Source: Anarhynchus alexandrinus
Taxonomy: Eukaryota > Chordata > Aves > Charadriiformes > Charadriidae
Length of the DNA stretch: 64,000 nt
NCBI GenBank assembly: GCA_008711295.1
Contig: VUYV01000392.1
Location: forward strand, 80,154 to 144,153
Direction of reading: 5' to 3'
This document shows positions 25,101-37,100 of the stretch, in pieces. The translations under genes were made by a program, and so were the position numbers. Below the pieces are notes generated by a model, which was not told the DNA's origin, did no database searches, and worked only from the letters and a program-made list of their open reading frames with translations. The first letter of the stretch is position 1. Each line of letters opens with the position of its first letter.

Positions 25101-28100
25101 TTGAGTTGTTTGTTCAAAGAAAGCTCCCTGAAATCTGCTATTTCTGATGTAAAGGTCAAGGAGAGAGAGAGAGAGAGAAAAAAAATTGGCTTAAAAAAAA
25201 TATCCTGACAAAATACGCCACCAGAAAAAAAACGAACGAGGAAGAAATCGGGATGAGCAGAGCCATAAACGTCAGCACAACATGCTCAGCTCCCGTACGG
25301 CATCACTGCGGACGTCATGAAGGAAGTGGGAAGGACAGAAGCCAAAAGCAAACACGAGTGGCTCCCGTTCCTCCTTCACAGTCCTCCGCTAACCTCCACT
25401 TTTTCAGCCTCAGAACTTACACCGAGGCAGCGTATTTCAAAAAGTGCCCAAAGAACATATTGTCAGAAGTTTCATGAATGAATAAGCATAAAGAAGGCCA
25501 AGGCCAAGAACATGAATATGTCATTCTTGACCGGCTGCAGCGACCCAGCCTGGTTTCTGCTGGTGCCACGAAGCCGGAGGGAGCAGAGCAGCAGTCCCCG
25601 AATGGGCATCGGCAGGGCCAGACCTCCTCTGGGACCCACCTCTCAGGACCACAGTCTCCATTTCTGTAGCGGGAGAAAGCCAGTTTAGCTGTTGGGATGG
25701 GGAGAAACTTCCTTGGCTTTGACCGGCTTTCGATATCACGTTGTTCACCCTTTAATCATAACTTGAGGGAAATGTAAAAACATGTTAGTAAAACATTCAA
25801 AAAGTCTGATTTGGTGCCATAGGTGCATGGTTTTCCCTAAAATGAAAAGTCTGGCAGAATCAACTCAAAGAATCCTGGTAACAAATTCAGCGAAAGCAGC
25901 AAAACCCCCAGAAGTAGCCGCTGCCTGGGAAGTCAGCAGGAACCTCCCCATCGACCCACCAAGGTTGGGTTGAGCCCGCGATGAACAAACCCACGATTTT
26001 TCTGTTTTACAGAGCAGCGAATTATCTGGAAATCACATTTATCCACCAGTTCTTCCCTCCTCAGGGTATCACCTCTTCCACCACCACCCGGCGCAGCGCG
26101 GGGATGCAATCTACACCCGACCGCGTCTTACAGCAGAACATAAAAGGTCTTTCTTCATCTCCGAACCTCCGAGCGGTTCTCAATTTATGGCCTGCAGCAA
26201 TACACAAATCAGGGCGGGAAAGTGCCTGCGCGTATCTGAAATCCCATACAGCCTGACATTCGGAAAAGCATCGGCCTGCTGGCACGCACAAATCAGTTAC
26301 TAGAAAACAGACCAGCGAGGAGGGAGGTATAAAGAATCAATCAGCAGAAGCTCCCGCGCGCGAAGGATTGCCGCGGCGCGGGGACCGTGCTCGGCGGGGA
26401 TGGAGAGGAGCAGCACGCTCCGCTCCGCGTGTTTCGACCGCAGCCCGCGGGCGATTATTTTCTCGCCTTCCTGGCGGGCGCGAAATGAGGAGGTGGAGGG
26501 ATAAAGCCGTGTGTCGCGTTGCTGCGGCTCCTCCCGCGCGGGTGAGTTTGGGGGGTGGCATCGGCCGCGCCGAGCTCAGCGGCAGGCGCACCGAACCCAG
26601 AAAAGCAGCAATTTGCCCCGTGCAGCGAAGAGAGGGATTTGGAGCGGCGTGGAAGCGCCAAACGCGGAACAAACAAAAAGAACCTTAGGAAAACAGTGCA
26701 ACTTCTTTTTCTTTTCCTGCCTTTAATCTTTCAGGCTTCTGGTGATTATGAGAACTTCAGGGCAGTGATGGTCGCCCTGTACTCGGCACTGGGGAGGCCC
26801 CACCTCAAGCACTGTGTTCAGTTTTGGGCCCCTCACGACAAGACAGGCATTGAGGCGCTGGAGTGTGTCCAGAGAAGGGCACTGGAGCTGGTGAGGGGTC
26901 TGGAGCACACGTCTTATAAGGAGAGGCTGAGGGACCTGGGGGTGTTCAGCCTGGAGAAGAGGAGGCTCTGGGGAGACCTCAGAGCCCCTTCCAGTGCCTA
27001 AAGGGGCTCCACGAGAGCTGGGGAGGGACTCTTGATCAGGGAGGGGAGCCATAGGACAAGGGGGGAATGGTTTTACACTGAAAGAGGGGAGATTTAGGTT
27101 AGACATCGGGAAGAAATGTTTCCCTGTGAGGGTGGTGAGCCCCTGGCGCAGGTTGCCCAGAGAAGCTGTGGCTGCCCCATCCCTGGAGGTGTTCAAGGCC
27201 AGGTTGGACAGGGCTTGGAGCAACCTGGGCTGGTGGGAGGTGTCCCTGCCCAGGGCAGGGGGGTGGCACTGGATGGTCTTCAAGGTCCCTTCCAACCCAA
27301 ACCATTCTATGATTCTATGACATCCTGGGGGAGGGCTGCGTACCCTGGTCGGTGGCCAGCCCAGAGGAGTAACGTACATGCCGGGAGGGAAGGATGGGCT
27401 GCAGGGAGGTTCCAGCAGCAGCTCTCACTTTTTGCCGCCCTGAGAAACACTCAGCCATCTCCCTCAGATGCTCCCACAGCTCCTCGTCCCCAGTGCCTAA
27501 GTGACCCTCTCATATGGCAGGGTCCAAAGCCCCATTTCCCAGCCAGGGACCGAGAGAGAGATTAAGGCTTGGATTGATCCAAACCTCCAAGTTCAGCATT
27601 TTCATTGCGTCAAAAAGAGTCAGCAGAGAGAAAGAGGAGCCTGCAGCAGCCAGTTAAGTTCAGAATTACCCCCACAAATATCTCTTGGTCTATAAAGGGA
27701 ACCCTGGTGACCTCAGTGCCCAGTTTTGTGCCCCAGCAACTTGAGGGAGAGGAATGTATCTGTCCCAGTCCAAATCACAGCCCTCTCCATCAGACTGTCC
27801 ACCCCCTTCATGCTCGCAGCCTGTGCAGCTCTAAGTGACCTGATGAGGCCACTGGAGCGAAGCTGAAGGCTTAGCCCTGACCTTGCTGGAGTCGATCAAC
27901 GGAGAAACAGATCACTTCACAATACAGAGGGGGGAATCAGAGCAGATTACCCCTCGATCCTCAGCAGTCCAGCACCATTTCAGGGCATTGAGAGAACGTT
28001 AGGGAGTTTAACATCCGTCGATTCTTGACTGATACAAGGAGCAGGGAAAGAACTGTCTCTTAGAGCCCACGGGATCGCACTGGAAGAAGCAAAACGGGCA

Positions 28101-31100
28101 CGATGTGATTGAAGGGAGTTGGGTTATTTAGAGAAAAAAGAAAAACACCAAAAAAGAAACCCTGAGTGATGAAGTAAAACACTACAGCCTGGGAAGTGTG
28201 AGTCTGAAACGTGCCCCATCCATCAGCAGCACCGAGATGCTGCACCCGAAGTCCAATAGCTCCCTTTTCAACTTATTTTACTGGTGAATGTCCTAGAACA
28301 TACAAAATTTTCACCCCAAATGCCCCTTCCAGGAAAGGATGTCCCATCCTGTTCTGTGACCTGGTACAGCAGGAAAGATGGAGGAGCTCAGAGGCGGTGT
28401 GGGTGCACGTGTACATGGTGGGATGAGAGAGATGTAGGATCTCGTTTTACAAAAGGTCCGCAGCAAAACTGGGACTCTGGACCAGTCCATCCCCAGAAGC
28501 GCCCAGACAACCCACAGAGCATCCTTTAGGAACCCGTTTGACTATGGAGGCAGCTGGAGGTCACACCAAGTTGGGCTGCTGATAGATCAGCTCTTCTCTA
28601 GCCCCGAGGGCGATCCTGCTGTTCCTGCTTGTTAAGACATGATCCTTGCGAGTGCCAAATGCTGCAGGAGGAAAGGAGCACGCACCTGCTCCCACTGCAG
28701 CGAGCCCGACCTCCTCTCACCGCGGCAGCGACGCACACTCCCTGCAGGCAGGCTGCGAGCAGCTTGTGTAAGACACTAGCTCCAAACATAATGGGTTGGG
28801 ATGCCAGATGCAGGAAGAGGGCACAGGACCAGGAGCTTTAATGGAAAACTCTTCCCTGCCAGCTCGGGGAGGTGAGAGTGACTTTCTTCACCTGTCCGGT
28901 CTGGGCTGCACCCTCAGATACCCACACCAAAAATGTCCCCAGGTTATCTCACGGGGGAGAAATCAGGTAGAAGGCAAATAGAACCTGCTCCAGAAGTTGT
29001 AAGGCGGTATTTCTCTCTGCACACCAACCTTGCTCCCTCCAGGCTCGGTATACAACACGTCCAAAGAACCTGCCCTGAACAGCCGTCCCCAGGAACGCAA
29101 CACTCACCTCTCCGTTGAGTGCCGCGCTTGGCCGGGGCAGGGGGTGGGAACAGCAGCGGTTACGTGCTGACATGGCCCCGCAGCCACGGCGTGCGAAGCT
29201 CTACCTCCCGCCCCAGTCCACTCTGGGGTCACTCTTACCTTCAAGCCAGTGCTCTCTGCTTCGGAACCTTTATCCACACCGGTGATGTAGATGCCCAGGG
29301 AATATTCTGCCCCTCCTCGGATCATGAGGCCCAGGGATTTCCCTTCATTCAGGACCAGATTCACCTGCAGAGGAAGAATCACAAGATGGCTTAAGTTGGA
29401 AGGGACCTTGAAGATCATCCAGTGCCACCCCCCTTCCCTGGGCAGGGACACCTCCCACCAGCCCAGGTTGCTCCAAGCCCCGTCCAACCTGGCCTTGAAC
29501 ACCTCCAGGGATGGGGCAGCCACAGCTTCTCTGGGCAACCTGTTCCAGCACCTCACCACCCTCATAATGAAAAATTTCTTCCTGATATCTAATCTAAATC
29601 TCCCCTCTTCCAGTTTGAAGCCATTCCCCCTCGTCCTATCACTACGTGTCCTTGTAAAAAGTCCCTCCCCAGCTCTCCTGTAGCCCCTTTAGGGACTGGA
29701 AGGGGCCCTAAGGTCTCCCTGGAGCCTTCTCTTCTCCAGGCTGAACACCCCCAACTCTCCCAGCCTGTCCTCCCAGCAGAGGGGCTCCAGCCCTCAGATC
29801 TGAGGAGGATCAGTCATTTCCACGGTGTCTGAGCGCTGTACAAAAGCAGTCTCAGCCCCATGCCTCTGACAACAGCCACGTCCCCTCTGCTGCCACCAGC
29901 TCTCCCCCCGCAGTGAGCAGTGCATGCCCTGGGACGGAGCCACTTCTGTAGATGCCTCCAGACAACAGCAGCCCCAGATGAAGCTCTAAGCCAGCGATGT
30001 CCCTGCTGCAGCTGGTTCCTCTAGCAACGCGGAGGAGGGAGAAGAGCAGGTCTAGCTGCTCCTGTGGCTCCTTAGGCTCGTCCCACTCCCCGTGCCTGGA
30101 CAAATGGTCGGGGCTGGCTGTGGCTCGAAGGATGCTTTCGAGGCACACGGCCTGCAGAGCGGGCAATGCCCCAGGCATCCCCAGAGAGCAGCATGGACAA
30201 CCACAGTCACGGGGAGGGGACAGACGGGTGATTCTACCAAGAGGGGCATCTTCCAGTGAAGCGTGGAAAACATGCAATGTCCGTGATTTGGGTTTGTTTT
30301 GTCTTTTCCTGTTTCTCAATAATTTAGAGGCTCAAGTAGAGTGAGAGGGCAGATCACGTTGAGAAGGTGTGGAAGTCCAGCTCTTCCAAAGGACAACTTG
30401 GAAGAAGAGAGAGAAAGATGATGGAATGACATCCAGGACCCAAGTGACTAATCCAGAAGGTAAAGCGCTGCCACGGAAGGTGGTTAATGCCTCAGGTGGA
30501 GCAAGTAATGTCATTTCAGGAGGGGTCTGGGCCCCAGGAAAGGAGACCCAGGCAAGGGCTGAGAGACCATTCTGCAGGCTGGAGTCCAGCTAAGGTGTCA
30601 GCCACACACAGGACTGCCACAGCTCTGCTGGATACCACCCTTCTCCTCCTGCCTGTTCTACAGAAGCCCAGCGTTAGCAACTGAAACCATCAACTAATAA
30701 AGCAAGGTGCAGGTGTCACTCCAGTTTACGGCAGTTTATGGACGCTCAGGGTCCCGACGAAGCTGCTGTTAAGCTCTTTGGAGAAGGCCAGGCTGCTCAG
30801 GCCCACCGCACCTCCCCCGTCCCATGTGTCCCAGGACACCGGGTGATGAAGCAGCACCGAAGGGGCCCTTCTGTCCCCGTTCTGCGATCCTCAGGAACAC
30901 GGGGAGCGAAGGGAGAGGTCGGACACACGGCCAGCTGGAACGCAGGACAGCTGTGTCCCGCCGTGTCCCTTGGCCGGAGAGGGCGGCTCCTGTGGGACAC
31001 GGGGGGCAGCGGGGAACACGAGATGGACACGCCAGCTCTGGAGGACCGCGAGGGTTCAGCTCCGCGAGGGGCAGCACACGTGGCCTGGGAGGATTACAAC

Positions 31101-34100
31101 CATAAACCGGAGAAAGAAGAGTTGATCTGCGGCAGTTTTCAGGGCTCTGCTGTTACAGACGCATCTCTGGGGCAGACACGCCGCCGAGAGACATCCCCCG
31201 AAGCCCCACGGACGGAGCGGTGCCAGTCAGCTCCCCTCTGCAAACCAGTGACTGCGCAATTCCCCACAGCCATCCGGACGGGGAAACGGCCCAGCTCCGT
31301 TTCTCTGCCCTTCTTTTACGCAGCCGTGACTGCGAGGGGCCGCTCCAGGCGCTCGCTCTCTCCTGGGGAGAGGGTCCGGAGAACAAGCGACAGGACCAGC
31401 AGCACAGGCTGCGGTGGGGAAAGACCCCACCGGAGCCACGGCTGCCCACGGACCCCATATCCCCGCCACGGTCCCCGCAGCACTCACCGCTCCGTGCAGG
31501 CAGCAGCTTCGCAGGACACCCCCCGGCCAAGGCACAGAAAGCACTCAGGACTCCTCCGCACACCCACGTAATTTATTATCGCTAATTAATAACACTAGGA
31601 GAGATTTTCCATCCGTCCTGCCCAGAACGGCCAACACACACTGTGACAGATGTCTAACATTTTCCACAAACCTCTGATGGGCTGAAGGACCCCGCAGCAC
31701 CCGGACAGCTGGTTTTTCCCCCAAAAAACGCTGGCCGCGGGGCTGATTTCGCAAGGTACGCCAAAGCCATTAGCCAGCTCTCCATCTGCCTTCCCCCAGC
31801 CTCTCCTGCTCAGGGGCCTGATGGTATATGGAAGTTCAGGTGAGAATTTAGAGCGAACGAGCAAGCCCGTGTTTAGCTCCCTTGAGGACTCTCAATTTAA
31901 AATGGCCTTTGTTCACTCCCCGCGTGATATTTTCTAAATGAATAACTCTGGGAGGTTGTTTCTTTGCTTTTGTCCCAAGTTTTAAGTCAATTCTGGAGAA
32001 AAGCAGACAGCGGGAATAAAAACAAATGAGAAAAGCTCAAATGTGTTTCACACTGATAGACTGTTTGTGAACGGCTTTTGTATTTAAAACTCCTCGTTGC
32101 AGTCAAATCAAAAGCTTGCCCATTTACCTGGATGGAAAAGGCATTTCCAGCTTCAAGTCACTAATTAACCTGCCTTTCTAGAGTACACAGCATCACGCAG
32201 GGAATTCAGCCCAGCCTTACAGAGGCTGCTATTGAAAACCCATTTTCTATCTTGGTGGTGGTGCGGCAGTGAGACAGAAATCAGCAGCGAGACGTAAATC
32301 TACGGAAGGACAATACGCTGTGAAGTTTTGTACGTACTTAAGTAACAGATGCCAAAATAGCTCCTACTTTTCTATACCGCTATCACAGCTGGCTGGCAAC
32401 TGCATTAACCCCTGTGTTTTATGGATCTGCGAGCTGAAGGTGGGCTGACCCCATGAATGCCCCACCAAGGCAGGTTCCCACGGCGCCGCTGCCCTCCGCT
32501 CCCCGCGCCGGGGACGGCCGTACCGGGGAGAGCCAGAACTGTAAGACATTAACCACCCGTATCAGCATCCTTGTCGAGGGCTGGAGCATCTCTCTGATGA
32601 GGAAAGGCTGAGGGACTTGGGGCTTTTTAGTCTGGAGAAGAGAAGACTGAGGGGGGATCTNNNNNNNNNNNNNNNNNNNNNNNNNNNNNNNNNNNNNNNN
32701 NNNNNNNNNNNNNNNNNNNNNNNNNNNNNNNNNNNNNNNNNNNNNNNNNNNNNNNNNNNNNNNNNNNAGTTCCATCTGAACCTGAGGAGGGCCTTCTCTC
32801 CTGTGCGGGTGGCAGAGCACTGGCACAGGCTGCCCAGAGAGGTGGGGGAGTCTCCCACTCTGGAGCCATTCCAAACCCGCCTGGACGCCGTCCTGTGCCA
32901 CTGCTGGAGGTGCCCCTGCTCTGGCAGGGGGTGGCACTGGGGGAGCTCCAGAGGGCCCTGCCAACCCCCACCAGTCTGGGATGCTGCGAAAACTGACGTT
33001 CCCTGGGCTACTCCCTCCTCAGCTTTAAAGCACACAAAGTGCTGGGAACAACTCTAAGATTGAAGCATTATAAAGGAACCATAAAGAGACCTTCAGGCTT
33101 CAGGCTGGAGAGGAGAGCTGGGCATTGCACCCACCCAGCAGAGCGTTTGCCTCTCAAAATCAAGGGCAGTTTAACTTTCTCTTTACATGAAACCATCATT
33201 CTGGACATAGAGCGATTACTTTATAGAACATTTCACTGTTGGTTTTTTTTAAACCAGAAAAATACTCAACTTTTCCAAAGTCCCTCTGTTTTCTCCCCAT
33301 TTGTCTAACGACATCCAGGGTTTCCCTTCTCCTCTAACTTCTTCCCCACAGCGTGGCCGTACCTTTCAAAAATTCCCCAACGCCGGGAAAAATACAAGCA
33401 GCAGAAACGCAGCAAAGTGCATTCAATCACAGATCAGAGTCAAATTAGATTGGTAACGGCAACACTCCCTCTCGACGAGTCCCCGAACAACAAATATACG
33501 CACCAGCGCTTCCCCGGAGTGAGCAACACGAGGGGTAGCTCTGTATCAAGACATTTACATTTCCCTTTACCGCTATCCCGACGGGCTGGTAAGCCGAGAA
33601 GCTGCTCTCCCTACCCCGATATCATCAGATGGAGTAAGAGATACTCCCTCTCCCTATAAACTGCTCGAGCTGCTTTGTTTACACACGCACCAGGCAAAGC
33701 TCGCCCTCAAAAAGCAGAAAGCAATGAATACGGCCTCCGGCAATAAAGGTCTGAAAGACCTTCCCGCAAAACCCAAGCTGCGTGGAAAAAAAACCCTAAG
33801 CACTACTTAAAAATACCTCGCTGCTGGCAATCCCAGCAAGTCGGGTTGCTGAGGGCTTAATTGCATTTCTTAATCAACTAATACCTACGCCTTCCTGAAT
33901 AAAACCCCTGCGGAAATCGCAATAGAAACTCGGGCTGCCGGGAAAAGCGCGGCGGCAGCAGGGGCCAGAGAAATAACCGCTCTCAGAGCGTTATTGACAA
34001 AGAGCAGATTTAGGGAATAGCTGAGGAATAACGCGAGTGGGGGCAGGCGGGGGGCTCGGTTGGATGAGGCTGGGGAGCCAGGAGGGAGGCAGGCAGGAGG

Positions 34101-37100
34101 AGCGGGGAGAAAGCATTCGGGAGCCAAAGCGAGAGATAAGCTCATTGCCAGGATGAAGCAAAGGCTGAGTCACTCCGCGTTAAGGGCTTAGGGATAAGAA
34201 GGGAGACTGTTTCGCACACTATTTCCTCCCAAAGGCCTCCGGCCTCCGAGAGGCTGTCTCCGGCGACGGGGCACACCGCAGAGACGGCGTTAGGTGGCTG
34301 CTCCAAGCGCAGCGTTGTCCGCACCCGCGTGTGCCATCCCCGGTGAGGGCACCTCTCCCACCCCGTCAGAACCCGCTCCAGGCACGGCTGTGGGGTGGGA
34401 GGGAGACTGCAGGATGACACCGAAACACAGGTCACGCTGTGCTGTCCGAGGAGGGAGCTAAACACGTCCACTGGGACCAGGCTGTTATTTCCAGTGGTTC
34501 CCACTTGATGTTGCCATGATGCGAAGCACTGATTCCGGGCCCCACTGGGAACAGACACCCCCCACATCATCTACTGGACCAAACCCTTCTGCTTAGGCTT
34601 TTCCACTCAGGTAAGCGGGTTTGTACACGTATTATTAACACTTCTGGGAAAGTCTTGTCCCAGAAAAGGGTATTTCGGCTACATTTCCACTTTATGTTTG
34701 CACCCCCCTTAACTCTCCCCCTCTTCTACCACCAGGCTGGAGCTGAGAGTGAGAAGCCGTACCGTACCTCCGGGGCTCACACCCGGGAGAGCTGGGATCG
34801 CTCCAAGCTGCTAAAGGCACAGCAGTCCCAACACCGGCCGAAAAGAGAGGCAGCATGCAAAGCTGTGCAGGAATGCAGCTATTCTGGGGGGGGGAAACAC
34901 CAAGGACACCCAAGGCAAGGTAACCCCCCGGTATTCCCAGGCTCACGGCAGCGCAGAGGCTGTGCGGTCCCCACCTCCTCCCCTACGCCGTCCCCAGGCT
35001 GTGTCCGGCCCCAGGCTGCTCCCCGTGTACCACACAGAAGCATTTGGAAGATCAGGGTCACAATTTTCATTTCGGTTTCAACGCTGAAACATCTGCTGCC
35101 TCTTTAGCAAGAAATGAAGGGAAAAAAAAATGCCACCGTCAGTAAGGCATTTGCTCCGAGTTGATTCTTGCACGGGATTTCTTTTCTCCCGGTTTATGAA
35201 ATTACCTGTTGACAGATTCAATTTTACCATTAGAAAAAGCACTTTCAGACAAGAATTACTCTGCATCAGTGCGATTCAGCACACAGCTGCGTGAGCGGCT
35301 GAGAAGGTTTCACCCATGCCAACAGCTATTTCGATGCCATTCCTGCTACCGTACAACAAAAACACCACTTAAGGAGGCTCGCGGGGCTCATCCTCCTCCT
35401 GCTTCCCAAGGAAGCCCCACTGCTTTGTGTCTAGACATCCCGCAAACGTGCCAGCACAGCTCACAGGACCGCGGCGGCAGCTCACGACCCATTAACGGAG
35501 GTCCTGGGAGCAGCGGAGTCGCAGCTGCTGAGGGAGCCGGATCCATCAGAGCTGCCCCAACATCAACCCACCTTCCAGGGCAGGCTTTGTAAGGCCGTGC
35601 TGGGGACTTCAGTGTCACAGCTGCACCGGCAGCCACCTCCGGGAGCATTTAATATTAGCGCAGGTACGGTGCTGCCTTCGGCCACCCAACTGGCAGCTGT
35701 GGGGCACTGATTTGCAAAGAGGTTCTGGTAGGGGGTGTGCGGTGGGGCAGGGAGCATCCCCCACCGCTGGGAGGTGACACTCAGAGCAGAGGGACAGACT
35801 GGAAACCGAGTCCTCTCCCCCGCGGGCCCCGATCCACGGCTCAGCCCAGCAGTGCTGCCCGGCTCCATTGAGCCCATCAGCTGCTGTCCCACTGGGCAGC
35901 ACTGGACTTGTGCTGCACCCCATAGCTCTGGGGCACACGTACCATTTTCGGGTGCTTTTTCTGCTTCAGGTGCCTGAAATAACAAAGAGATGGCACCGCT
36001 GCCTGCCAGCACGAGGTGAGGTGAGCTGAGACCTGACCCAAGCGACGTTTTGGGGTAAGTCTGGCGGGTCAGTGCTACAAGACAGCCTAAGGCAGAGGGA
36101 CACCTTCATCCCCAGGGACCTGGGGGACCAGTGGCTCACGTCACAGACTCCAGGTGCCACAGGAAACCTGCAGGCAAGTGGGGAGCTGACCACATACCCC
36201 CGAGCAGCCTGGAGAGGCTTCTAGCTGTAAAGCGAAGCAAACCCCAGCAAGGTCAGAGCAAGCAAACGGTGAGAGACACGGGGAGCTGCATCACTTCGCA
36301 CTGAAAATGTCATTACAATCTAATAGAAAGAAATCCGTCCTTATCTCTCCTGCATCTCTTATCCTTCATGCTCAAGCAGTCACCATTAGCGTCTCAAACA
36401 TTCAAGCCATGCAATGTTACCACAGATATATATTTTTTTGGTTTTATTATAATAATTATAGCTACTTTTGAATACAGAATTGCCTGAAGGCAAGTTTGCA
36501 CTCTCTTCTTTACGTATATTTTCTTTCTTCTGCTGCACCAAAAGCTTAGAAGAATAAGCAGCTCCCCTGGCAATAAGCACATTAGAGCAACGATTCAGCT
36601 GATGAAATGGCGTTTCTCAGAGAATTAGCACTCCGACACTTGCCGAGCATTTTGCACAGTTCATCTTCCTCCCAGCTCGAGAGCACCTACGAGTTTTTGC
36701 TGGCTGATGGTTTCCAAAGTGCTTTTAATGACATAAGCTGTTGATCTCAGAAGTAGACCAACGACAATTCACAGCACAAATGGTGCTTGCTGTTGTGAAA
36801 AATCTAGAGGACTTAAGGCTCATCAGAAAAATCAAACTGCTGCGGAGCTCAAGGTGACCACTGGAAGCGGGTCCCATCTTTCCAGCAAGAAGGCTACGTC
36901 CTCTGTTGGGACGGGGCTGGGGGACAGTGACCTGATACTGTGTCTGTCCTGGAGACAGGCGGCTTCAAGACCGTTTCAGCAGAGCTTGGCACTAGTGCAA
37001 GCCCTGTTTCACACTTATTCCTGACCACAATCACTGGCTGCTTCACCTATGGGTAAGATCGGCACAGGGCTCTGATGGAACACAGGATCCAGTGATTACG

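Larger units (their letters stand above)
17427..29238 (-). other. WHRN: WHRN intron 3
   Basis: 11.8 kb that splits PDZ2. It contains CR1 fragments at 20056-20472 and 26748-27322, an older CR1-like relic near 21628-21790, AT-rich stretches at 22.96-24.35 kb, a (GA)n run at 25161-25178 and a CpG-island-like block at 26340-26620. The remaining stretches (17.4-20.0, 24.4-26.3 and 27.3-29.2 kb) show nothing I can name. Confidence 0.85.

Noticed and set aside
30738..31571. 277-codon open frame on the + strand in intron 2
   Set aside because: It has no recognisable domain and an Arg/Pro/Gly/Ser-rich composition typical of GC-rich non-coding DNA. The minus strand is also open over long stretches here.
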